This document shows, piece by piece, positions 14,290 through 21,949 of a stretch of 24,976 nt of DNA. This DNA comes from Butyricicoccus_A sp945486175 (GTDB taxonomy: Bacteria > Bacillota > Clostridia > Oscillospirales > Butyricicoccaceae): contig CALZUY010000023.1 in the NCBI GenBank assembly GCA_945829445.1, positions 1 through 24,976 on the forward strand. Reading direction: 5' to 3'. Below the pieces are notes generated by a model that searched no databases, was not told the DNA's origin, and saw nothing but the letters and a program-made list of their open reading frames with translations. How positions within the stretch are numbered: position 1 is the stretch's first letter; the number at the start of each line of letters is the position of its first letter. The position numbers and the translations under genes were made by a program.

Positions 14290-15219
14290 ATGGCATATAG
14301 TTTGAAAGAACAGTTATCGAAAGAAGAACGCTTTGTCGCAGGCCATCGCCTGTGCGCAGGCTGCGGTGCAGGCATTGCGGTACGCGGTGTCCTGCGCGCA
14401 CTCGAGCCGGAGGACAAGGCAGTTATCACCAATGCAACCGGCTGTCTGGAGGTTTCCTCCTTCCTGTATCCGTACACGGCATGGCAGGACAGCTATATTC
14501 ACTGTGCATTTGAAAACGCGGCTGCAACCTGCGGCGGCGTAGAAGCTGCATACAATGTCTTGAAGAAGAAGGGCAAGATTCAGGACAATTACAAGTTTAT
14601 CACGTTCGGCGGCGACGGCGGCACGTATGACATCGGCTTCCAGTCCCTGTCCGGCGCAATGGAGCGCGGCCATGACATGGTTTATGTCTGCTACGACAAT
14701 GAAGCGTACATGAATACCGGCATCCAGCGTTCCTCCTCCACCCCGCGCTTTGCCGATGCGACCACGACCCCGGTCGGCACTGCATCCTACGGCAAAAAGC
14801 AGAACAAGAAGAACCTGACGGAAATCATGGCGGCACACAACATCCCGTACGCCGCACAGACCACGTTCCTCGGCAACTTCCGCGACCTGCATGAAAAGGC
14901 GCACAAGGCGATTTACACCCCGGGTGCCTGCTTCCTGAATGTCATGGCACCGTGTCCGCGCGGCTGGCGCTTCCAGGCGCAGGACATGGCACAGATCTGC
15001 CGTCTGGCAGTTGAGACCTGTGTCTGGCCGCTCTACGAGGTCATGGAAGGCGAATGGCACCTGACCTACATGCCGAGCAAGAAGCTCCCGGTTGAGGAGT
15101 TCATGGTCAAGCAGGGCCGCTTCAAGCACTGCTTCAAGCCGGGCAACGAGTGGATGATCGAAGAAGCCCAGAAGTACGTCGACGAACAGTGGGAAAAGCT
15201 GCTCGCCAAGTGCCACTAA
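14290..15219 (+). CDS. porB: 2-oxoacid:ferredoxin oxidoreductase, beta subunit (TPP-binding)
   Basis: This 309-residue beta subunit holds the diphosphate side of thiamine diphosphate and one [4Fe-4S] cluster. C22-x-x-C25-G near the N-terminus, a cysteine in N-A-T-G-C and a further cysteine in the C-terminal half are candidate cluster ligands. The TPP motif begins at G-G-D-G-G-T-Y-D-I-G-F and ends about 28 residues later at Y-D-N-E-A-Y-M-N-T-G. The ATG at 14290 follows the porA stop by 7 nt, with GAGGGAG upstream. It is the last gene of the operon and is followed by the modular hairpin repeat and a strong terminator. With CoA and ferredoxin the complex interconverts a 2-oxoacid and the acyl-CoA plus CO2, and the reaction is reversible. 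Confidence 0.93.
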   Translation: MAYSLKEQLSKEERFVAGHRLCAGCGAGIAVRGVLRALEPEDKAVITNATGCLEVSSFLYPYTAWQDSYIHCAFENAAATCGGVEAAYNVLKKKGKIQDNYKFITFGGDGGTYDIGFQSLSGAMERGHDMVYVCYDNEAYMNTGIQRSSSTPRFADATTTPVGTASYGKKQNKKNLTEIMAAHNIPYAAQTTFLGNFRDLHEKAHKAIYTPGACFLNVMAPCPRGWRFQAQDMAQICRLAVETCVWPLYEVMEGEWHLTYMPSKKLPVEEFMVKQGRFKHCFKPGNEWMIEEAQKYVDEQWEKLLAKCH

Positions 15220-15222
15220 CCG

Positions 15223-15390
15223 TACTTTTCTTTTTGAGGAAAAGAAAAGTAGGCAAAAGAAAACCTTCCGGCGTTCTCCCGAACGCAGCGAACCGGCCAG
15301 ACAAACAGGTCTGTCCGTTCGCCCCAACGAGAGCAACTGCTCCGGCGCGCTCCCGCGCGTGAAACCGTCGGACGGACGGTCCGCCGGTTT
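15223..15390 (+). repeat. Modular hairpin repeat, left copy
   Basis: It begins with a 12-bp A/T-rich hairpin (15223-15234 with 15240-15251), then GGCAAAAGAAA (15252-15262), then GC-rich arms. These include CAGAC/GTCTG, a TTCGCCCCAACGAG block and a CGCGCTCCCGCGCG block, and the copy ends in a long hairpin pairing AAACCG-CGGAC with GTCCG-CGGTTT (15360-15388). The order and wording of several blocks recur, inverted, at 15523-15622. It starts 3 nt after the porB stop. No coding potential was recognised. Confidence 0.7.
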
Positions 15391-15434
15391 CCCCTCTGAG
15401 GTTTTCATCACAGCAACCACCACACAGATACAGC

Positions 15435-15470
15435 AAAGCTCCGTACCCGATTGGATACGGAGCTTTTTTT
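15435..15470 (+). terminator. Rho-independent terminator of the oxidoreductase operon
   Basis: AAAGCTCCGTA (15435-15445) pairs with TACGGAGCTTT (15456-15466) over 11 bp around a 10-nt loop, ending in a run of seven T. It is strong in the plus direction and lies between the two repeat copies. Confidence 0.92.
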
Positions 15471-15522
15471 GCAGCCTGCAAGTCTGAAATGTACATCGGC
15501 AAGCGCCCTCTATTTTCACCCT

Positions 15523-15622
15523 CGTTGGGGCGAACAGCCGGACCCTCCGTCCGGCTGTTCGCTGTGCGCGGGAGCGCACGAATCATTTCTTTTGCCAAGC
15601 TTTTCTTTCTGTAAAGAAAAGC
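15523..15622 (-). repeat. Modular hairpin repeat, right (inverted) copy
   Basis: Read on the minus strand from 15622, it has the same block order as the left copy: an A/T-rich hairpin (10 bp, 15599-15608 with 15613-15622), TTGGCAAAAGAAA, a GCGC-TCCC-GCGC hairpin (15564-15579, 6 bp with a 4-nt loop), a perfect 14-bp hairpin GCGAACAGCCGGAC/GTCCGGCTGTTCGC (15530-15543/15549-15562), and TTCGCCCCAACGAG. It begins 4 nt beyond the stop of the ABC permease gene, so each copy sits directly at the 3' end of one of two convergent genes. Confidence 0.7.
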
Positions 15623-15625
15623 GGC

Positions 15626-18600
15626 TTATTCCACGCTCTTGAGCGCTTCGACCATGTTGATTTTCTTGAGCGAGAAATAGGTGGAGAGATTGACAACGGT
15701 TGAAAAGAGAATCGTGAGCACAGCAGCTGCCACATAGCTGAGCGGCGCAACTGTCGGCACAATCACAATGCCCTGCATTTCCATCGTCAGCAGGATAAAC
15801 GATACCAGCCATCGCCCGCCGGCGAGTCCCAACAGCGTGCCGAGGATGGTCAGAATGACTGTCTCGCGCGTGTTGTACTGGTACACCTCGCGGTCATAGA
15901 ATCCAAGCACCTTGATGGTCGCCAGCTCGCGGATGCGCTCGCTGATATTGATGTTCGACAGGTTGTACAGCACGACAATCGCCAGTGCCGCCGCCGCGCC
16001 GACAAGGATCACGACAACTTCGTTGATCAGTCCGAGACGGTCATCTGTCGCGCTGCGCGCGTCCGCTGTGGATGACACGGCGGTATACCGCGTGTCGCTG
16101 TTCAGCTTTTTGACAAAGGCATTGGTTTCCGCCTCATCCATCTCTGCCGTGTGTACGAGGAATGCATTATCCTCCGGGGTCTCGTCATAGGCCGCCGTAT
16201 AGCCCTCCACCGACAGGAAAGCGTAATGGCTCAGATAGTTGTGCACGACGGCGCCAATCCGAATATCTGCCTTTGTGCCGTCCTCACGGCGCACGGAAAC
16301 CGTGTCGCCTGCCTGGACGCCCAGCGTTTCCGCAATCTGCTCGGTCAGCATAATATCATCGTCGCAGGAAAGTTCTTCCTCGCTCTCCGTATCGATGAGC
16401 GAGATATACTGCCGGAATTTCTCCGTATTCGACGGGGCAAACAGTTCGAGCTCATACGATTTGCCGCTGTCCGCGACCAGCTTGACGCTCTCCGCATGCA
16501 CGGCAATGCTGTCCTTTACGGCATCATCCGCCTGCATATCGTCTGTCATTTCATCAAATTCATCCTGTGTCACATCGCCCGCGACTGCGATCAGGTCATA
16601 ATGCATGACCTGCCCGTATTGCAGCGGCAGCAGCTGTTCAATCGAATCGCGCAGGCCCAGTCCGGCTGTAACCAGCATGGAACAGCCCGCAATGCCGCAG
16701 ATGGTCATGACAAACCGCTTTTTATAGCGGAACAGATTGCGCAGTGTGACCTTGTGCGAGAAATTCAAGCGGCTCCAAAGCGGTGTAATGCGTTCGAGCA
16801 GCACACGCTTGCCCGGATTGGGTGCCTTCGGCCGCATGAGGTGTGCCGGTGTCTGGCGCACCTCCTTCCAGCATGCCGCTGCTGTTGCCGCGATAATGCT
16901 GCCCGCGCAGACCACAATGCCGATGGCGGCATACAGCGGGTCAATGGGCGTATAAAATGCCGGGAGGGTGTAGAATGTGTCATAAATCGCCCAGACAATG
17001 ACCGGCAGGGCGCGGAAGCATACCAGCTCGCCGAGAATTGCACCCGAAATAGAAGCGGCTGCCGCATACAGCAGGTATTTTGCCGCAATCTGCCCGCTGC
17101 TGTAGCCGAGTGCGCCCAGCGTACCGATCAGCCCGCGCTGTTCCTCAACCATGCGTGTCATCGAGCTGAGGCTGATGAGCACAGCGACGAGGAAGAAAAT
17201 CAGCGGGAAGGTAAACCCGATGCGCTTGAGGTTGCTGGAATCCTGGTCAAAGCCGGAAAGTCCGGTGTTGCCGTCGCGCGTCAGCACATACCAGGTCGGC
17301 TTGTTGATGTCCCCGACCTTTTCTCGCGCTTCATCGATTTCCTTCTGTGCGTCGGCAATCTCGCGGTCAAAATCCGCCTTCTGCGCCGCCAGTTCAATTC
17401 TGCCGTCATCGATTTCCGCCTGTCCGTCCACCAGCTTGCGCGCTGCTTCATTCATCTGCGCATATGCTTCGTTTTTGGCGTTGGCAAGCTGGCGTTTGGC
17501 AGCGTTGAGCTGTGCCTGTGCGGACGCAAGCTGCGCCCGTCCGGCGGCAAGCGCATCGTCAATCTGCTGAATGCCGCTTTTGATCTGTGCCAGACCGTCC
17601 TCCGCCTGTGCAATGCCGCTGTCGATCTGGGCAAGGCCGTCCTTTGCCTGGGCAAGGCCCATATCCAGCTGTTCCAGCTGCAATTCATAGCCGGAGCACG
17701 ATTCCGCAAGCTCGTTCAGCTTGATTTCCATCTGGTCGATCTGTGCGTCCAGCTCGGTGATGTCCATGCCCGCCGCAATCATCTGCTCGCGCATCGCCTT
17801 CGCCTGTTCCAGCTGTGCAGCCAGCTGTTCGATGCCCGCTTTCAGCTGGGCAATTGCATCTGCCAGCTGGGTGCGCTGTTCTTCCAGTTCAGAGACCATC
17901 CGGGCGGTCTCATCGCGCTTTTTGCGCAGCTCTTCCAGCTGTGCTGTAACTTCTTTCTGCTTCTGTACCAGCTCGGCGCGCTGCTGTTCTGCCGCTTTGG
18001 ACTGTTTTTCAAAGTCGCGGCGGCCCTGCTGGAGCTGCTGCTCCGCGCTGTCAATCTTTTTCTGTGCGGCGGCAAATTCGCGCTCTGCTTCCGCGCGCGA
18101 TTCATCCAGCTTGCGGCGGCCGTCATCCAGCTCCGCCTGTGCGTCGTCCAGTTCCTTTTGGGCATCCGCAATCTTTTTGCGCGCATCGGCAGCTTCTTCA
18201 TCCAGCTCCGCCTGTGCGTCATCGATTTCCGCATTTGCTTCACCGGTCAGCTGGTCATACCGTGCCGCCTCGCGCTCGTCCGCGATTGCCTTGACGAGAA
18301 CCTCCTCGTCGTCGATGAGCGATTCATATTCGTCGCCGAACGCATCCAGCTCCGCCGCACCGTCCACGGTCAGGTACAGCTCCGTGTAGTAATCCTCCGC
18401 AATATTCGACTGCGGGACATACATGTAATCCGCGACTGCGCCGGTACTGCGTTCATTTGTCCCCGAGCTGCCATAGATATACAACGGGCTTTCAATCACG
18501 CCCGTAATGGTCAGCTCGGTGTGATAAAAGGAGGATTCTTCGTCTTCCTCCAGTGTTTCTGTGATGGTCAGGGTATCGCCGATCTGTTTGCCCGTGATAT

Positions 18601-19018
18601 CCAGCAGCGATTGGGGTACGACACATTCGTCCGCCTGCTCCGCCATCTCGCCGTCGACCACGCGCAGGGCATTGATCCCGCTTTCCGACGGGATGGACAG
18701 CAGCTTTACCTTTTCGTCACCGTCCCGGATGCCGACGAGGACATTTTCCGAATACACGCCGACGGCATCCTGAACGCCGCGCACCTCCAGCACGGCATCC
18801 ACATCGTCTTCCGTCAGACCCATCGTGGACAGCACTTCGAGGTCAAAGCAGTTCTGCTCGTCGAGATACCGGTCACAGGACAGCTGCATGTCGAGGCTTG
18901 CCGCATTGATGCCGGCGAAAAAGCCCGCGCCGAGAAATGCCATCAGTGCAATCGATACAAACCGTTTCCATGTGCCGCGAATTTCACGCAGGATATTTTT
19001 GCGCAGGGATTTTGTCAT
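15626..19018 (-). CDS. ABC transporter permease, FtsX/MacB type with very long coiled-coil domain
   Basis: This is a 1130-residue membrane protein. One helix lies near 20-42, followed by an external domain and then about 310 residues (roughly 260-568) of almost unbroken heptad-like sequence rich in A, D, E, K, L and Q, with repeats such as D-A-Q-A-E-L-D-D and A-Q-I-D-S-G-I. The first FtsX helix group comes next (about 600-735), then a second external domain, and a final FtsX group (about 1000-1125) with the N-I-S-E-R-I-R-E-L-A-T-I-K-V-L-G-F signature. The two-FtsX layout is that of mechanotransmission ABC systems, which act on periplasmic or wall partners or export lipids and peptides instead of forming a classical pore. 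The ATG at 19018 follows GGTGAG; a GTG at 19030 is possible. It follows its ATPase by 5 nt. Confidence 0.88.
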   Translation of the reverse strand: MTKSLRKNILREIRGTWKRFVSIALMAFLGAGFFAGINAASLDMQLSCDRYLDEQNCFDLEVLSTMGLTEDDVDAVLEVRGVQDAVGVYSENVLVGIRDGDEKVKLLSIPSESGINALRVVDGEMAEQADECVVPQSLLDITGKQIGDTLTITETLEEDEESSFYHTELTITGVIESPLYIYGSSGTNERSTGAVADYMYVPQSNIAEDYYTELYLTVDGAAELDAFGDEYESLIDDEEVLVKAIADEREAARYDQLTGEANAEIDDAQAELDEEAADARKKIADAQKELDDAQAELDDGRRKLDESRAEAEREFAAAQKKIDSAEQQLQQGRRDFEKQSKAAEQQRAELVQKQKEVTAQLEELRKKRDETARMVSELEEQRTQLADAIAQLKAGIEQLAAQLEQAKAMREQMIAAGMDITELDAQIDQMEIKLNELAESCSGYELQLEQLDMGLAQAKDGLAQIDSGIAQAEDGLAQIKSGIQQIDDALAAGRAQLASAQAQLNAAKRQLANAKNEAYAQMNEAARKLVDGQAEIDDGRIELAAQKADFDREIADAQKEIDEAREKVGDINKPTWYVLTRDGNTGLSGFDQDSSNLKRIGFTFPLIFFLVAVLISLSSMTRMVEEQRGLIGTLGALGYSSGQIAAKYLLYAAAASISGAILGELVCFRALPVIVWAIYDTFYTLPAFYTPIDPLYAAIGIVVCAGSIIAATAAACWKEVRQTPAHLMRPKAPNPGKRVLLERITPLWSRLNFSHKVTLRNLFRYKKRFVMTICGIAGCSMLVTAGLGLRDSIEQLLPLQYGQVMHYDLIAVAGDVTQDEFDEMTDDMQADDAVKDSIAVHAESVKLVADSGKSYELELFAPSNTEKFRQYISLIDTESEEELSCDDDIMLTEQIAETLGVQAGDTVSVRREDGTKADIRIGAVVHNYLSHYAFLSVEGYTAAYDETPEDNAFLVHTAEMDEAETNAFVKKLNSDTRYTAVSSTADARSATDDRLGLINEVVVILVGAAAALAIVVLYNLSNINISERIRELATIKVLGFYDREVYQYNTRETVILTILGTLLGLAGGRWLVSFILLTMEMQGIVIVPTVAPLSYVAAAVLTILFSTVVNLSTYFSLKKINMVEALKSVE

Positions 19019-19023
19019 GCAGC

Positions 19024-19725
19024 TCACCACTCAATCTCTGCAATCGGCGTGGGATTTGGATTGTGTATCGTTTCTGTCACGCGGCCGCTCGCCATGCGGA
19101 TGACGACGTCCGCCATCGGTGCAAGGGCAGAATTGTGCGTGATGACAAGCACCGTCATGCCGTCCTGGCGGCAGGTATCCTGCAGCAGCTGCAAAATCTG
19201 CTTGCCTGTGCGGTAATCCAGCGCGCCGGTCGGCTCGTCACACAGCAGCAGCTTGGGGTTTTTCGCAATCGCGCGCGCAATGGCGACGCGCTGCTGTTCA
19301 CCGCCGGACAGCTGTGCCGGGAAATTGTTCTTGCGGTCGGACAGGCCGACGCGGTCGAGCATTTCCGGTGCGGACAGGCTGTCCGAACAAATCTGCGCCG
19401 CCAGCTCGACATTTTCCTGTGCGGTCAGATTGGGCACGAGATTGTAAAACTGGAACACAAAGCCGATATCTTCACGGCGGTAACGGATGAGCTGCTTCCC
19501 GCGCAGCCTGGTGATATCGCGCCCATCGACATACACCGCGCCGTCTGTGGCGGTTTCCATGCCGCCCAGAATATTGAGTGCGGTGGTTTTTCCCGCACCG
19601 CTTGCGCCGAGAATGACGGCGAGCTGGCCCTTTTCGACCTCAAAGCTCGCGCCCGACAGAGCCGGTATCATTACTTCACCCATTTTGTAGTTTTTCGTCA
19701 CATTTTCAAATGAAATATATGCCAT
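19024..19725 (-). CDS. ABC transporter ATP-binding protein (LolD/MacB type)
   Basis: This 233-residue ATPase powers the permease encoded just downstream. Walker A GASGAGKT is at 40-47, the Q-loop is near 92, the signature LSGGEQQ is at 139-145, Walker B LLLCDEP is at 159-165 and the switch histidine lies in V-I-T-H-N near 200. The D-E-P-T-G-A-L-D pattern is typical of the MacB/LolD/FtsE group, which pairs with FtsX-type permeases. The ATG at 19725 has AGGTGAT upstream, and a strong promoter lies 40-70 nt before it. The two-gene unit carries no visible two-component system or peptide gene that would hint at the substrate, as bacitracin-type exporters often do. Confidence 0.95.
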   Translation of the reverse strand: MAYISFENVTKNYKMGEVMIPALSGASFEVEKGQLAVILGASGAGKTTALNILGGMETATDGAVYVDGRDITRLRGKQLIRYRREDIGFVFQFYNLVPNLTAQENVELAAQICSDSLSAPEMLDRVGLSDRKNNFPAQLSGGEQQRVAIARAIAKNPKLLLCDEPTGALDYRTGKQILQLLQDTCRQDGMTVLVITHNSALAPMADVVIRMASGRVTETIHNPNPTPIAEIEW

Positions 19726-19763
19726 CAGATCACCTCGCGTATGATCCCCCCTGTATGTTTTTT

Positions 19764-19792
19764 ATTGTATCTGTTCGTCCGGATACTGTCAA
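19764..19792 (-). promoter_or_regulatory. Sigma-A promoter of the ABC exporter operon
   Basis: On the minus strand, TTGACA (19787-19792), a 17-bp spacer and TACAAT (19764-19769). It lies in the short gap after the SGNH hydrolase gene, showing that the exporter can be transcribed on its own. No terminator is visible between the two. Confidence 0.85.
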
Positions 19793-19803
19793 GAAAGGGA
19801 CTG

Positions 19804-20460
19804 TTAACAATGCGCAAGAATGGCACGGCATGCCTCTGCCATCGCCTGTGCGAGAACGGCATGTCCGTCCGGTGTCAGGTGCAGGCCATCCAGCTCTGAC
19901 GGCGTGACGAGCTTCGCGGCATCGAGGAAATGTACACCGCTGTTTTGTGCGACAGCGGCATAGCGGTCAGACAGCTCCCGCGAGAGGCCGATGGCACGGT
20001 CTCCGAATTCATCAAAGCATCTTCCATTCCGCAGGTGCTCCGTAATATGCGGCGGCGCAACCAGCAGGATTTCACACGGCGTGCCGTCCTTGCTCTTGGC
20101 AATGGAGACCTGTTTTGCCGTCTGCACAAGCAGCGCGGCACCGCGCGCAATGTCCACCGGCTCCATATGGAAGCGCAGCTTTAAGTCATTGGTGCCAAGC
20201 ATGAGAATGAGCAGGTCGACTGGCATATGTGTCTTGATGCTCGTGGGCAGCAGTGCCACACCGCTCTTATCATCGTCATAGCAGGCATCGCTCTGCACGG
20301 TGGACCGGCTGTTCAGGCCTTCCTCGACGACATAATACGCATCGCGCCCGAGCAGCAGCTGAAGTCTGCCCGGCCAGCGCACTTCATAGGGATATCGGCC
20401 CTCATCCACCGGGTCATAGCCGTGGGTATTGGAATCTCCATAGCATACAATTGTTTTCAC
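19804..20460 (-). CDS. SGNH/GDSL-type hydrolase (esterase family)
   Basis: This protein of about 218 residues has the blocks of SGNH hydrolases: block I G-D-S-N-T-H-G at 8-14 with the nucleophile serine, the block III-like G-T-N-D-L, and the C-terminal D-G-L-H-L-T-P-D-G-H with the catalytic Asp/His pair. Such enzymes cut esters (lipids, acetylated sugars, aryl esters); the true substrate is not evident. No signal peptide is seen with this start, so it should be cytoplasmic. GTG at 20460 is preferred: the promoter places the 5' end near 20477, and GGTGA precedes the GTG. An ATG at 20472 would leave almost no leader. The much longer reading frame upstream runs through both promoters and into the divergent gene, so it is not used. 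Confidence 0.85.
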   Translation of the reverse strand: MKTIVCYGDSNTHGYDPVDEGRYPYEVRWPGRLQLLLGRDAYYVVEEGLNSRSTVQSDACYDDDKSGVALLPTSIKTHMPVDLLILMLGTNDLKLRFHMEPVDIARGAALLVQTAKQVSIAKSKDGTPCEILLVAPPHITEHLRNGRCFDEFGDRAIGLSRELSDRYAAVAQNSGVHFLDAAKLVTPSELDGLHLTPDGHAVLAQAMAEACRAILAHC

Positions 20461-20483
20461 TGTTATCACCATCCTATACAGAT

Positions 20484-20512
20484 ATGATACCGCAGGCATC
20501 CGCCTGATGCAA
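20484..20512 (-). promoter_or_regulatory. Promoter of the SGNH hydrolase gene
   Basis: On the minus strand, TTGCAT (20507-20512), a 17-bp spacer and TATCAT (20484-20489). Its -35 box lies 10 bp from the -35 box of the divergent hom promoter. Confidence 0.65.
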
Positions 20513-20522
20513 AGCAAATGCA

Positions 20523-20551
20523 TTGCAAATCGACAAAAAATACGATATGAT
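20523..20551 (+). promoter_or_regulatory. Promoter of hom
   Basis: TTGCAA (20523-20528), a 17-bp spacer and TATGAT (20546-20551). The leader is about 48 nt, too short for a riboswitch, and includes a tandem CATACAGAACC repeat (about 20564-20583). No T-box or attenuator is seen. Confidence 0.7.
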
Positions 20552-20605
20552 AGAGGGACACACATACAGAACCATACAGAACCGTGAAAGCAGGGATGGA
20601 AGCAT

Positions 20606-21886
20606 ATGAACAAACCCATTCACATTGCGCTGCTCGGCCTCGGCACGGTCGGCAGCGGCGTATACAAATTACTCTCCATGCGCGCACAGGAAATGCCGCA
20701 GATTGCAGGCGCACCGATTGAAATTTCCCACATTCTTGTGCGCAATACAAAAAAAGAACGTCCCGGTGTGGACGCTGCACTGCTCACCGACAGCTGGCAG
20801 GACATTGTATCCGATCCGGAGGTTTCCATTGTTGTCGAGCTGATGGGCGGCATTGAGCCGGCACATACCTATATCTCCGAAGCGCTTGCCGCAGGCAAAA
20901 ATGTCGTCACGGCCAACAAAGACCTGATGGCGGTACATGGCGGGGAGCTGCTCGACCTCGCGGCACAGCACCACTGCGATTTGCAGTTTGAAGCGGCAGT
21001 TGCAGGTGCCATTCCGATCATCCGCCCGCTCAAGCAGTGCCTTGCCGGAAATGAAATTTCCGAAATCATGGGCATTGTCAACGGCACAACCAACTACATC
21101 CTGACCCGCATGACACAGGACGGCATGGAATTTGACGACGCGCTCGCCATGGCGACGGAGCTGGGTTATGCCGAAGCCGATCCGACTGCTGACATTGAGG
21201 GCTATGACGCGGGACGCAAAATGGCAATCATGGCATCGATTGCATTCCATTCGCGCGTGACCTTCGAGCAGGTCTATACCGAGGGCATCACCAACATCCA
21301 CGCGACGGATATCCGGTATGCGAAGGAAATGGGCAAGGCAATCAAGCTGCTCGGCGTTGCCTGCAACACGCCGGAGGGCATTGAAGTGCGCGTGCATCCG
21401 ATGCTCATTCCGGATTTCCATCCGCTGGCTACTGTCAACGATGCATTCAATGCAGTCTTTGTCCACGGCGATGCGCTGGATGATGCGATGTTCATGGGCC
21501 GCGGTGCGGGCGAAATGCCGACGGCATCCGCTGTCACCGGCGATATCATCGACACTGCGCGCAACCTCCAGATGGGCTGCACCGGCCGCATCGGCTGTAC
21601 CTGCTACAAGGAGCTGCCGGTCAAGTCGATTGATGAAATCAAGAGCAAATATTTTATCCGCCTGCGTGTCGAAGACCGTCCGGGTGTCCTCGCAGGCGTA
21701 TCCGGTGTGCTCGGCAACAATGGTGTCAGCATCTCGCAGGTCATCCAGAAGGCGTCAAAGGGCGGCTCATCCGACCTCGTCGTCATCACGGACACCGTGC
21801 GCGAACGCCACATCCGCGATGCGCTGACCATTATGCGCAGCATGAGCATGGTGCGCGATATCGCGTCGGTCATCCGCGTCTATTGA
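20606..21886 (+). CDS. hom: Homoserine dehydrogenase
   Basis: This enzyme reduces aspartate semialdehyde to homoserine, the branch step to threonine, methionine and, through threonine, isoleucine. The NAD(P)-binding motif GLGTVGSGV is at 11-19. The family signature (E-L-G-Y-A-E-A-D-P-T-x-D-I-E-G-Y-D-A-G-R-K) is in the middle. A C-terminal ACT domain (about 349-426, beginning R-V-E-D-R-P-G-V-L-A-G-V) usually gives threonine feedback control. The length of 426 is normal for the monofunctional ACT-containing form. ATG at 20606 has GGATGG upstream. The gene stands alone with its own promoter and terminator; thrB, thrC and an aspartokinase gene are not in the window. Confidence 0.97.
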   Translation: MNKPIHIALLGLGTVGSGVYKLLSMRAQEMPQIAGAPIEISHILVRNTKKERPGVDAALLTDSWQDIVSDPEVSIVVELMGGIEPAHTYISEALAAGKNVVTANKDLMAVHGGELLDLAAQHHCDLQFEAAVAGAIPIIRPLKQCLAGNEISEIMGIVNGTTNYILTRMTQDGMEFDDALAMATELGYAEADPTADIEGYDAGRKMAIMASIAFHSRVTFEQVYTEGITNIHATDIRYAKEMGKAIKLLGVACNTPEGIEVRVHPMLIPDFHPLATVNDAFNAVFVHGDALDDAMFMGRGAGEMPTASAVTGDIIDTARNLQMGCTGRIGCTCYKELPVKSIDEIKSKYFIRLRVEDRPGVLAGVSGVLGNNGVSISQVIQKASKGGSSDLVVITDTVRERHIRDALTIMRSMSMVRDIASVIRVY

Positions 21887-21902
21887 TTCCCATACAGCAG
21901 CG

Positions 21903-21934
21903 AAGCCGCGAAGCAAAACGCTTCGCGGCTTTTT
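21903..21934 (+). terminator. Terminator of hom
   Basis: AAGCCGCGAAGC (21903-21914) pairs with GCTTCGCGGCTT (21920-21931), 12 bp with a 5-nt loop, followed by TTT. It stands between hom and the convergent methyltransferase gene. Confidence 0.88.
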
Positions 21935-21949
21935 ATACTTATACAGAAT

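Noticed and set aside
12558..14477. A minus-strand open frame of about 640 codons opposite the oxidoreductase genes
   Set aside because: It is antisense to three genes with intact cofactor motifs, has unnatural composition and no start signal.
14314..15579. A minus-strand open frame across porB and the repeat region
   Set aside because: It runs through a strong terminator and hairpin repeats and has no recognisable domain.
15564..15622. A CRISPR-like or phage attachment structure in the hairpin cluster
   Set aside because: There are only two diverged, inverted copies with no regular spacers, no cas genes, no integrase and no tRNA.
16151..19216. A plus-strand open frame of about 1000 codons opposite the ABC permease gene
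   Set aside because: It is the antisense shadow of a GC-rich coiled-coil gene with biased codons. It has no ribosome site, is rich in R, C, H and Q, and shows no family features.
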